8,937 nucleotides of DNA from an uncultured Prevotella sp. (GCA_900547085.1 URFI01000084.1:1-8937), one strand, 5' to 3'. Numbered from the stretch's first letter, positions 1-6,292 are shown. Translations and numbers: made by a program. The notes: generated by a model from the sequence alone, not told the origin.

Positions 1-50
1 TGCCGCATTGACGGTTCGGGGTGTTGAGCCAGTTTGCGATGCCGCATGAA

Positions 51-80
51 AATGAAAAAGCCACCTTCACAGGCAGCTTT
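51..80 (-). terminator. Intrinsic terminator of the fldA-DUF2023 unit
   Basis: Read on the minus strand this is a 9-bp stem (AAAGCTGCC with GGTGGCTTT, two G-U wobbles) around a 6-nt loop, followed by TTTTTCATTTT. On the plus strand the two wobbles become C-A mismatches and no T-run follows, so it works leftward only. It lies about 70 nt past the DUF2023 stop codon and is the natural end of the flavodoxin transcript. Confidence 0.75.
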
Positions 81-152
81 GACATATTATACAAAAACAT
101 TATGAATACTTTATTTAGCGAACAAGATCTAAAAAAAAGTTTATTTTATATT

Positions 153-554
153 TTATGAGGTTTCTTGCTTGATAGCGGTGTCGCACCCGGCGCACGTCCC
201 ATCACATTTCTTACATTTGCGTTGACAATACCGTTCGCATTGCAGGCGAATGTCGTAGCCTAACATAGCACCCAGGATGAAATCCTCTTCGGGTGTCAGC
301 TTGTTCAGCGGTTTGTCAATCATGTGGCGAACGGCGTCGATGCAAGCTGCTCTGCCAAAAAACAGATTCAGCGTATGGTTACCCGCCGGCTGAATGAAAT
401 AGTCGATGTTTTGGTTCTCCAAACGGTTCACCGCAAATTCCTCGTACTTTTTGTTGAAGGTGTATAGCACCATTTGTCGCACTCCTTTCTTGTACTCATA
501 GATATGGTTCATGAGCACCTTCAACTCTCCTGGTATGGTTTCAGCGGTTTTCAT
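153..554 (-). CDS. DUF2023 family protein with cysteine-rich tail
   Basis: This 133-residue soluble protein matches my memory of the DUF2023 family: the N-terminal part contains LMNHIYEYKKGVRQ, then YFIQPAGNHTLNLFFG, and the C-terminal part TPEEDFILGAMLGYDI. No biochemical function is established for the family to my knowledge, but its genes recur next to flavodoxin in Bacteroidetes, as here. There is no signal peptide or membrane segment, so it is presumably cytoplasmic. The last 28 residues hold six cysteines (C106, C110, C114, C117, C121, C124; spacing Cx3Cx3Cx2Cx3Cx2C) among lysines, which could bind zinc or an Fe-S cluster. The start at 554 follows the fldA stop by 39 nt with no separate promoter visible, so the two are probably co-transcribed. 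A start at Met15 (position 512) is possible but would cut into the conserved N-terminus. The family call is fairly sure, the metal-binding idea is inference. Confidence 0.85.
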   Translation of the reverse strand: MKTAETIPGELKVLMNHIYEYKKGVRQMVLYTFNKKYEEFAVNRLENQNIDYFIQPAGNHTLNLFFGRAACIDAVRHMIDKPLNKLTPEEDFILGAMLGYDIRLQCERYCQRKCKKCDGTCAGCDTAIKQETS

Positions 555-593
555 GCTTGTCGAGCCAATGGGGTTATAGTTTCATCATCTCGT

Positions 594-1082
594 TTACAGA
601 CTTCCCTTGATGTCGTTGATCCATGCGTCGATGCGTTCATCGGTCTTGTCCTCTTCGTTGAGGTCGTCAAGTGCCAACCCAACGAACTTTCCATCCACCA
701 CGGCATCACTGTCATCAAAGGTGTATCCGTCGGTTGATACGGCACCTATGATGTTGGCACCTTCAACGGCTTGATATAGCTCAGACATACCGCTGCAAAA
801 TGTGTCGGAGTAGGATTCGCAGTCGCCGCATCCAAACAGGGCTACGGTCTTTCCTGACAGGCCTGCGCCTTTAAGTACCTCAACACCTTCGTACCAATCG
901 TCCTGCATGTCGCCCGAACCCCAAGTGGATGTTCCGAGAATAAGATTGTCGTTGTTGTTTACAATATCAGCTGTGAGGTCGGTTACGTCAACGGCTTCAA
1001 CACCCAATTTCTTGGCAATTTTCTCTGCGATGGCTTGACAGGTTCCTGTCGATGAGCCATATATAACTACTGTTGGTTTCAT
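594..1082 (-). CDS. fldA: Flavodoxin FldA, long-chain type
   Basis: This 162-residue cytoplasmic FMN protein carries single electrons at low potential and can replace ferredoxin, for example when iron is scarce. The phosphate-binding loop is at residues 10-15 (SSTGTC, after VVIYG). The first flavin-contacting loop is TSTWGSGDMQDDW with W54, and the second is FGCGDCESYSDTFC with Y91. The segment around residues 112-134 (GAVSTDGYTFDDSDAVVDGK) is the insertion typical of long-chain flavodoxins. Length fits the family (about 160-175). The reading frame stays open upstream to an ATG at 1154, but the promoter -7 box lies inside that stretch and homologues begin at the MKPTVVIYG equivalent, so the start is at 1082. 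No Shine-Dalgarno sequence is visible, as usual in Bacteroidetes. It is first in an operon with the DUF2023 gene. Which redox partners it serves cannot be read from the sequence. Confidence 0.95.
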   Translation of the reverse strand: MKPTVVIYGSSTGTCQAIAEKIAKKLGVEAVDVTDLTADIVNNNDNLILGTSTWGSGDMQDDWYEGVEVLKGAGLSGKTVALFGCGDCESYSDTFCSGMSELYQAVEGANIIGAVSTDGYTFDDSDAVVDGKFVGLALDDLNEEDKTDERIDAWINDIKGSL

Positions 1083-1123
1083 GATTGTTCTATTTAATTT
1101 TACGTTTGTATTTTTGTTCGATG

Positions 1124-1155
1124 CAAAGATATGCACAATTTGATAACCCGACAAT
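1124..1155 (-). promoter_or_regulatory. Bacteroidetes-type promoter of fldA
   Basis: On the minus strand ATTG (1152-1155) is followed after 20 nt by a perfect TAnnTTTG box, TATCTTTG (1124-1131). This fits the Bacteroides primary-sigma consensus (-33 TTTG, -7 TAnnTTTG). Initiation near 1117 would leave a leader of about 35 nt before the fldA ATG at 1082, and it rules out the in-frame upstream ATG at 1154. No operator-like dyad overlaps the boxes. Confidence 0.7.
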
Positions 1156-1206
1156 ACCTAAAAGTGATGGTTTTTACAAAATACCTAATGATGGGGATGC
1201 TTTTTA

Positions 1207-1401
1207 AGGCTGGTTCTATAAATTACCGCCGCATAAAGTCATTAAATGTTTATGAAATACGTTTTGTTATCTTTTGGCTTCTTTTTGGTTCAAAATGTAA
1301 GTTCGTTCAGTCGTGTAGCTCGCTACACTCCTTCACTCTCTTGCATTTTGACCTCAAAAATAAGTTCAAAATCTAACAAAGCTAATTTATAGAACCAGCC
1401 T
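1207..1401. repeat. 195-bp imperfect palindrome with 19-bp terminal inverted repeats (MITE-like)
   Basis: The ends are perfect 19-bp inverted repeats, AGGCTGGTTCTATAAATTA at 1207-1225 and its complement at 1383-1401. The interior is also palindromic: 1261-1319 pairs imperfectly with the stretch down to 1321 (shared blocks TTTGTTA, TTTTG, CTT, TTTTTG, CAAAATG, AAG), centred on GTGTAGC-TC-GCTACAC at 1313-1328. About 35 nt after the left repeat (1226-1260) have no partner on the right, an indel between the arms. I see no target-site duplication and no transposase fragment. It fills most of the 355-bp gap between divergent fldA and the cyclase gene, ending 36 bp before the cyclase ATG. Outside it that gap holds only the fldA promoter. 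An internal-hairpin repeat or MITE is the best description, and no family can be named from sequence alone. Confidence 0.75.
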
Positions 1402-1437
1402 ACACATTCACATTCTTATCGACAAGCAAACAAACCA

Positions 1438-2463
1438 ATGAAGAAAAAACAAATCATCATGGTGACAATAATGGGTATCGTTCTGGCCGGAGCTGTGGCT
1501 TTGGGCTGGCAAGCCACGAAAGGAGCCTCGGCAGAAACGGGCAACGAGGATGAAACAGCCTTGGCACAGCAACCGGTGGGACCAGCATTCAACGCCGACT
1601 CGGCTTACGCTTTCATCCAAGCGCAATGCGACTTTGGCCCGCGTACCATGAATAGCGAGGCGCACGAGCAATGTGCCAATTGGATTATCCGTAAATTCCA
1701 ACAGTTTGGATGCAATGTCACCACACAAAAAACGGATGTGAAAGGCTATGACGGCACCAAGCTACATACCACCAACATCATGGCCAAATACAAACCAGAG
1801 GCCACCAAACGTATCTTGCTCTGCGCCCATTGGGACAGTCGTCCGTGGGCCGACAACGACCCAGACAGCACCAATTGGCGCAAACCAGTGATGGCTGCCA
1901 ACGATGGTGCCAGTGGAATTGCCGTGATGTTGGAGCTTGCTCGGCTGCTTCAAAACGACACCTCCCTGACCTATGGCATCGACTTCGTATGCTTTGATGC
2001 CGAAGATTGGGGTACCCCACAATGGGAAAAACAGTCAGGCGGCGAAGACTCTTGGGCGTTGGGCGCACAATATTGGGCGAAAAACGCATCGCATGACAAT
2101 CGACCCGAATACGGCATATTGTTGGACATGGTAGGCGGACAAGGGGCTAAATTCTATCAAGAGTTGGCCTCCAAGCAATATGCACCCAACATCGTGGAGA
2201 AGGTTTGGGCGGCAGCCGAAGCGGCAGGCTATGGCAGTTACTTCCCCAGACAGGACGGAGGCTACATCACCGACGACCACATCCCCGTGAACGAGCACGC
2301 CAAAATACCAACCATCGACATTATTCCCTTTTACCCCGACTGCACACAAAGCAGCTTCGGCCCCACCTGGCACACCATTCACGACACGATGGAGCATATC
2401 GACAAAAACACACTCAAGGCCGTTGGACAGACCGTGGTGCAGGTGCTGTTCAGCGAAGAATAG
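1438..2463 (+). CDS. Glutaminyl-peptide cyclotransferase, M28 fold (type II QC-like)
   Basis: This 341-residue exported zinc enzyme has the M28 peptidase fold and resembles the Bacteroidetes glutaminyl cyclases that turn N-terminal Gln of exported proteins into pyroglutamate. After basic KKK, residues 6-23 are hydrophobic and act as signal peptide or inner-membrane anchor. There is no lipobox, since the first cysteine is C64. Metal-site motifs appear in order: AHWDSRPWAD (H131, D133), AANDGASG (D156), FDAEDWG (E189-D190), LLDMVGG (D230), ITDDHIP (D280, H281) and WHTIHDTMEHID (H312). By analogy with the animal enzymes D156, D190 and H312 would hold the single zinc and E189 would be catalytic. 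Animal cyclases have Glu-Glu where this one has Glu-Asp. The SFGPTWHTIHDT region supports cyclase over aminopeptidase, but an M28 aminopeptidase is the main alternative. The gene stands alone, and no clear promoter is visible between the palindrome and the ATG. Confidence 0.85.
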   Translation: MKKKQIIMVTIMGIVLAGAVALGWQATKGASAETGNEDETALAQQPVGPAFNADSAYAFIQAQCDFGPRTMNSEAHEQCANWIIRKFQQFGCNVTTQKTDVKGYDGTKLHTTNIMAKYKPEATKRILLCAHWDSRPWADNDPDSTNWRKPVMAANDGASGIAVMLELARLLQNDTSLTYGIDFVCFDAEDWGTPQWEKQSGGEDSWALGAQYWAKNASHDNRPEYGILLDMVGGQGAKFYQELASKQYAPNIVEKVWAAAEAAGYGSYFPRQDGGYITDDHIPVNEHAKIPTIDIIPFYPDCTQSSFGPTWHTIHDTMEHIDKNTLKAVGQTVVQVLFSEE

Positions 2464-2470
2464 CGGTTGA

Positions 2471-2575
2471 CAAACTCAATGACATACTTGCGCTTAATTA
2501 AAAGCATTGACTTTGCCTACCAAAAGCATTGAGTTTGATAAGGAAAAGCATTGAGTTTGGTGTCCAAACTCAATG
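2471..2575. repeat. Array of three direct and two inverted short repeats
   Basis: A 16-nt unit AAAAGCATTGAGTTTG occurs at 2522-2537 and 2544-2559, with a one-base variant (GACTTTG end) at 2500-2515, so the copies have a period of exactly 22 nt. The core is present in inverted form (CAAACTCAATG) on both sides, at 2471-2481 and 2565-2575. The array lies in the 165 bp between two converging genes. The flanked arrangement allows alternative hairpins between any direct copy and either inverted copy. It is not a CRISPR array: units and spacers are far too short. Confidence 0.85.
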
Positions 2576-2580
2576 ACTTT
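2541..2580 (-). terminator. Terminator-like hairpin after the DUF4294 gene
   Basis: CATTGAGTTTGG (2549-2560) and CCAAACTCAATG (2564-2575) form a perfect 12-bp stem around TGT. An AAAG/CTTT extension pairs across a single bulged base. On the minus strand the stem is followed by CTTTTCCTT, a modest U-rich tail suited to ending the leftward DUF4294 transcript about 50 nt past its stop. On the plus strand the tail is CTTTGAAAG, so termination of the cyclase transcript here is less certain. Confidence 0.6.
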
Positions 2581-2628
2581 GAAAGCGAAGTAGTAAGGTA
2601 TTGGAATTCAGTTGTTTACACACAAGCA

Positions 2629-3279
2629 TCAGAGTTGTCCGGCTTCTACCTGTAACACCACGCGTTCAGTGAGCCGGTCAACACCCTCGGCATCATATTT
2701 TTTCATCAAACTGGCACCGAAGGCCCAGGCAAAAGCCTGCCAAAATCCGGCTCGTATAGGCCCCATGAAGGCCTGTATGAGCTGATAGGAGGACGAATCG
2801 CACTCGCGATACACCAGTTTGATGAGCAGCTTTCCTTGCTGGTAATTCAGTTTTTTCATACGAGGCGTGTACTCATCGCGTATGCCTTTCTCCACCAATT
2901 TCATGTGTTCGTCACGCGCTTGCTTGTTGGGCAGCGTCTGTAAGTAGTCGCCAGTCTCGATGATAATGCGGTTCACCTCTTTGGCAATGGGCAACACCAG
3001 CTTCACGTTGCGCACCAATCGGTTGTAAACCGCGCGCTGACGGGCACTCTTGAAAACCGGTTCTGGGTAAACGTAGACGTTACCAAACTCCATGTAAGGG
3101 ATGGAATCTTTGCCATGCAGCACCTTACCCACCTTCACCATCGGTTCGAAAGTGGGACTGTCCATGTCAACCTGTCGCTCTTCCGGCGGGGTTGGCTGGG
3201 TGCGATTGTTGTTCTGCGCATGCGTTTGCAAACCCGCAAACAGCATGAAGGGCAGAACAATATAGACCAATTTTCTCAT
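2629..3279 (-). CDS. DUF4294 family exported protein
   Basis: This 216-residue protein carries a signal peptide and then matches DUF4294, a Bacteroidetes family of unknown function. MRKLVYIVLPFMLFAGLQTHA-Q gives a predicted cleavage after A21, leaving Gln22 at the mature N-terminus. A low-complexity Asn/Pro/Thr linker follows, then the conserved domain from about residue 55: DSIPYMEFGNVYVYP, the basic YNRLVRNVKLVLPIAK, then LNYQQGKLLIKLVYREC, SSYQLIQAFMGPIRAGFWQ and AWAFGASLMKKYDAEG. It should be periplasmic or envelope-associated. Two adjacent ATG codons (3282 and 3279) can start it and differ by one Met. An ATG further upstream at 3351 would place residues before the signal peptide and upstream of the likely promoter, so I reject it. 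The gene is divergent from korA and converges on the cyclase gene, so it is probably monocistronic. Confidence 0.88.
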   Translation of the reverse strand: MRKLVYIVLPFMLFAGLQTHAQNNNRTQPTPPEERQVDMDSPTFEPMVKVGKVLHGKDSIPYMEFGNVYVYPEPVFKSARQRAVYNRLVRNVKLVLPIAKEVNRIIIETGDYLQTLPNKQARDEHMKLVEKGIRDEYTPRMKKLNYQQGKLLIKLVYRECDSSSYQLIQAFMGPIRAGFWQAFAWAFGASLMKKYDAEGVDRLTERVVLQVEAGQL

Positions 3280-3290
3280 CATTTGCTGGA

Positions 3291-3325
3291 CAAAAGTAGC
3301 GATAATTTCGCAGGGTGGAAAGAAA
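3291..3325 (-). promoter_or_regulatory. Probable promoter of the DUF4294 gene
   Basis: The minus strand has a perfect -7 box TACTTTTG (3291-3298), preceded after about 20 nt by a T-rich GTTTCTTT stretch that is only a fair -33 match. Initiation roughly 7 nt downstream would fall within a few nucleotides of the ATG pair at 3279-3282, so the message may have almost no leader. Confidence 0.55.
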
Positions 3326-3338
3326 CTCTTGCAATTAT

Positions 3339-3369
3339 TTTGTTGTGTCAATAATATTTATCACCTTTG
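3339..3369 (+). promoter_or_regulatory. Promoter of korAB
   Basis: TTTG (3339-3342) is followed after 19 nt by CACCTTTG (3362-3369), one mismatch from TAnnTTTG. Expected initiation is near 3376, giving a leader of about 20 nt to the korA ATG at 3397. It is divergent from the DUF4294 promoter, and the two -7 boxes are about 63 bp apart. No repressor-like dyad is evident between them. Confidence 0.65.
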
Positions 3370-3396
3370 CATATTGACTAATCTAAACAATATAAA

Positions 3397-5256
3397 ATGG
3401 AATCAGAAGGTTTACGGGTTAAAGAACTCGAACATGTAGTCATTCGGTTTTCCGGTGATTCGGGAGACGGAATGCAGCTTGCAGGGAACATCTTCTCTAC
3501 TATTTCAGCCACGGTAGGTAATGACATATCTACCTTTCCTGATTATCCGGCAGACATTCGTGCTCCGCAAGGTTCACTGACAGGCGTCAGTGGTTATCAA
3601 GTACACATTGGTGAATCGCGCGTTTACACACCTGGTGACCAGTGTGACGTGTTGGTTGCCATGAATGCGGCAGCCCTGAAAACGCAGTTAAAATTTGCCA
3701 AGCCTACGGCGACCATCATCGTCGACACCGACAATTGCAAGGCAGCCGATCTGCAGAAGGCCGAAATTACCAGCGAGGATTACCTGGGTGAGTTGGGTAT
3801 TGATCCCGACCGTGTGGTGGAATGCCCTATTACGACACTTGTCAAGGAGTGTCTGAAGGACTCGGGCATGGACAACAAGTCTATCTTGAAGTGTCGCAAC
3901 ATGTTTGCATTGGGCATGGTTTGCTGGCTGTTCAATCGTGACTTGTCGTTGGTAGACAAGTTCTTGGAAAAGAAGTTCGGTAGAAAACCCGAGATATGTC
4001 AAGCCAATAAGAAAGTTGTTGAGGCGGGTTACTATTATGGTGATAATACCCAAAGTAGCGTACCATCGACTTATCGCATCGAAACACGTCATAAGGTGCC
4101 AGGCAGATACATGGATATCACGGGTAACAAGGCAACAGCCTACGGACTGATGGCGGCCGCTGAGAAGGCTGGTGTAAAACTGTTCCTGGGCTCATATCCC
4201 ATCACACCGGCTTCTGACATCCTGCATGAACTGGCCAAACACAAATCAATGGGTGTGATTACCATGCAGTGTGAAGACGAGATATCGGGTTGCGCCACAG
4301 CCATTGGTGCTGCTTTCGCAGGCGCACTGGGCGTTACATCCACTTCAGGACCTGGCGTTTGCTTAAAGTCTGAGGGCATGAATTTGGCCGTGATGGACGA
4401 ATTACCCCTGGTGTTGATTGACGTTCAGCGCGGTGGCCCATCGACCGGACTTCCCACAAAGACTGAGCAGGGCGATCTTTTGCAGGTGCTTTACGGCCGT
4501 AACGGCGAATCACCCATGCCCGTGATTGCACCCACCAGTCCTGTAAACTGCTTCGATGCAGCGTACATGGCTTGCAAGATTGCCATGGAACACATGACGC
4601 CTGTCGTGGTCTTGAGCGATGCATACATTGCCAATGGGTCGGGAGCATGGCCCATACCCGAAGTAAAAGATCTGCCAAGCATCACACCGCACCGTGTTAC
4701 GGAAGAGATGAAAGATAAATACACGCCATATATGCGCGATGAAAAGACGATGGCTCGCTATTGGGCTGTACCGGGTCAAGAGGGCTATGCGCACATCATA
4801 GGCGGACTGGAGAAAGACTCGGCCACTGGACAAATATCCAATGATCCCGACAACCACCATCAGATGGTGTGCAATAGGGCTGAGAAAGTGGCTCGTATTC
4901 CTGTTCCCGACTTGCATGTTTCGGGCGATGTGGATGGTGCCGAGTTGCTGATTGTTGGCTTCGGTGGTACCTATGGACACCTGTATACGGCGATGGAAGA
5001 GCTCTTGGAGCAAGGTAAGAAAGTAGCTTTGGCTCACTTTGAGTTCATCAATCCGCTGCCGGCCAACGCCATTGAGGTGCTGAAACGCTATCCTAAAGTG
5101 GTGGTTGCCGAACAAAACATGGGACAGTTTGCCACCTATCTCCGTTCGAAAGTCGACGGATTTGTTCCATATCAGTATAACGAAGTAAAGGGACAGCCAT
5201 TCGTAGTGGCTAAGTTGGTAGATGCATTTACAAAAATATTGGAGGATAGAAAATGA
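3397..5256 (+). CDS. korA: 2-oxoacid (2-oxoglutarate):acceptor oxidoreductase, alpha subunit (gamma-alpha fusion)
   Basis: This 619-residue cytoplasmic subunit of a two-subunit 2-oxoacid:ferredoxin oxidoreductase fuses the gamma and alpha domains. Residues 12 to about 205 are the gamma domain (VIRFSGDSGDGMQLAGN). From about 245 comes the alpha domain with the hallmark YPITPASD (267-274), then TSTSGPGVCLKSEG and QRGGPSTGLPTKTEQGD (344-360), both lining the active site. GLEKDSATG...SNDPDNHHQM (470-490) is the family's conserved linker. Residues 514 to about 615 form the transketolase C-terminal-like domain (ELLIVGFGGTYGH). Length matches Bacteroidales KorA. The complex interconverts 2-oxoglutarate plus CoA with succinyl-CoA plus CO2 and exchanges electrons with ferredoxin or flavodoxin. 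In such anaerobes the carboxylating direction is thought to supply 2-oxoglutarate. Substrate choice comes from family resemblance, and a branched-chain 2-oxoacid enzyme is the alternative. korB follows directly with a 4-nt overlap. Confidence 0.93.
   Translation: MESEGLRVKELEHVVIRFSGDSGDGMQLAGNIFSTISATVGNDISTFPDYPADIRAPQGSLTGVSGYQVHIGESRVYTPGDQCDVLVAMNAAALKTQLKFAKPTATIIVDTDNCKAADLQKAEITSEDYLGELGIDPDRVVECPITTLVKECLKDSGMDNKSILKCRNMFALGMVCWLFNRDLSLVDKFLEKKFGRKPEICQANKKVVEAGYYYGDNTQSSVPSTYRIETRHKVPGRYMDITGNKATAYGLMAAAEKAGVKLFLGSYPITPASDILHELAKHKSMGVITMQCEDEISGCATAIGAAFAGALGVTSTSGPGVCLKSEGMNLAVMDELPLVLIDVQRGGPSTGLPTKTEQGDLLQVLYGRNGESPMPVIAPTSPVNCFDAAYMACKIAMEHMTPVVVLSDAYIANGSGAWPIPEVKDLPSITPHRVTEEMKDKYTPYMRDEKTMARYWAVPGQEGYAHIIGGLEKDSATGQISNDPDNHHQMVCNRAEKVARIPVPDLHVSGDVDGAELLIVGFGGTYGHLYTAMEELLEQGKKVALAHFEFINPLPANAIEVLKRYPKVVVAEQNMGQFATYLRSKVDGFVPYQYNEVKGQPFVVAKLVDAFTKILEDRK
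5241..5245 (+). promoter_or_regulatory. Shine-Dalgarno sequence for korB inside korA
   Basis: GGAGG lies 7 nt before the korB ATG, within the last codons of korA. It is the only strong Shine-Dalgarno motif I see before a gene in this window, where the other starts have AT-rich leaders. It fixes the korB start and, with the ATGA overlap, points to translational coupling. Confidence 0.65.
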
Positions 5257-6260
5257 CACAAGTCACAGCAAATCAATATAAAAAAGGTCTGGCACGCTGG
5301 TGTCCAGGATGTGGAGATCATTTCTTCTTGGCCAATTTGCACAAGGCGATGGCCGAAATGGGCGTTTCACCACATGAAATAGCGGTGATTTCGGGTATCG
5401 GATGCTCGAGTCGACTGTCTTATTATATGAGTACGTATGCCATGCAGACCATCCATGGGCGGGCTGCTGCTATCGCCTCTGGGGCCAAAATCGTGAACCC
5501 AAATCTCACGGTGTGGCAGATTAGTGGCGATGGAGATGGACTGGCCATCGGTGGTAACCATTTCATTCACACCATCAGGCGCAATGTTAACCTGAACATG
5601 GTTTTGCTCAACAACCGCATTTATGGCTTGACAAAGGGACAATATTCACCTACCTCACCCCGAGGATTCGTGTCTAAATCGTCCCCCTACGGTACGGTGG
5701 AAGATCCATTCCAGCCAGCAGAGCTATGCTTTGGCGCCCGCGGAAGGTTCTTTGCGCGTGCGGTTGCCAACGATACGCCGCATACTGTTGAGATTCTTCA
5801 AGCTGCTTACAAGCACAAAGGTGCGTCGCTATGCGAGATTTTGCAAAACTGTGTCATCTTCAATAACGGTGCTTACGAGCCAATTTACACCAAAGACGGA
5901 CGTAAACAGCATGCCATCTATGTAGAGCATGGCAAGCCATTATTGTTTGGAGAGAATAATGAATATGGCCTCGTGCAAGATGGTTTCGGCCTGAAAGTGG
6001 TGAAGTTGGGCGAGAATGGCGTCACTGAGAAGGACATCTTGGTGCACGATGCACATGCGCAAGACGACACTTTACACCTCAAACTGGCCATGATGGACAA
6101 CGAACATGGTTTTCCTGTGGCTCTGGGTGTCATCCGTGACGTGGAAGCACCAACGTATGATGAGATGGTGAACAAGCAGATTGAGGAGGTAACAGCAAAG
6201 AAACACTATCATAACTTTGCCGAATTATTGGAGACAAATGATATCTGGGAAGTGAAATAA
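5253..6260 (+). CDS. korB: 2-oxoacid (2-oxoglutarate):acceptor oxidoreductase, beta subunit
   Basis: This 335-residue catalytic subunit binds thiamine diphosphate and one [4Fe-4S] cluster. WCPGCGDH gives C17 and C20, GIGCSS gives C51, and LQNCVIFNN gives C200. The 3 and 31 residue spacing of the first three matches the cluster ligands of archaeal two-subunit enzymes. GDGDGLAIGGNH (92-103) plus NNRIYGLTKGQYSPTS (120-135) is the Mg-thiamine diphosphate motif. There is no extra ferredoxin domain, so electrons must leave to a separate soluble carrier. Beyond about residue 205 is a family-specific C-terminal region containing DGRKQHAIYVEHGKP and HGFPVALGVIRD. Its start overlaps the korA stop as ATGA and has its own GGAGG. 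Expression should be equimolar with korA. The call as beta subunit is near certain, the 2-oxoglutarate specificity less so. Confidence 0.94.
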   Translation: MTQVTANQYKKGLARWCPGCGDHFFLANLHKAMAEMGVSPHEIAVISGIGCSSRLSYYMSTYAMQTIHGRAAAIASGAKIVNPNLTVWQISGDGDGLAIGGNHFIHTIRRNVNLNMVLLNNRIYGLTKGQYSPTSPRGFVSKSSPYGTVEDPFQPAELCFGARGRFFARAVANDTPHTVEILQAAYKHKGASLCEILQNCVIFNNGAYEPIYTKDGRKQHAIYVEHGKPLLFGENNEYGLVQDGFGLKVVKLGENGVTEKDILVHDAHAQDDTLHLKLAMMDNEHGFPVALGVIRDVEAPTYDEMVNKQIEEVTAKKHYHNFAELLETNDIWEVK

Positions 6261-6292
6261 CCTTTCTGCTTTCCATATAACGGAATATCAAA

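Noticed and set aside
1..49. Possible gene ends at the left edge: a plus-strand frame closing at 47-49 and a minus-strand ATG at 47 running off the window. TGCCGCAT also occurs twice (1-8 and 40-47).
   Set aside because: Only about 15 codons are visible in either frame, neither is recognisable, and the minus-strand ATG lies right after the terminator. There is too little sequence to call a gene.
102..158. An 18-codon plus-strand frame (MNTLFSEQDLKKSLFYIL) beyond the DUF2023 gene.
   Set aside because: It is very short, overlaps the 3' end of the DUF2023 gene and has no Bacteroidetes promoter box. It is probably chance.
1083..1154. N-terminal extension of flavodoxin to an upstream in-frame ATG.
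   Set aside because: The -7 promoter box lies inside this stretch, and flavodoxins begin immediately before the VVIYGSSTG strand.
1131..1376. An 81-codon plus-strand open frame crossing the fldA promoter and the palindrome.
   Set aside because: It reads through both arms of the inverted repeat, starts inside the fldA promoter and shows no family resemblance. It is a by-product of the repeat sequence.
2500..2575. CRISPR array.
   Set aside because: Repeat units of 16 nt with 6-nt gaps and inverted copies do not fit CRISPR architecture, and no cas gene is present.
4510..5259. A 249-codon minus-strand open frame opposite korA.
   Set aside because: It is antisense to a well-conserved gene, has no recognisable domain, and is explained by korA codon use.
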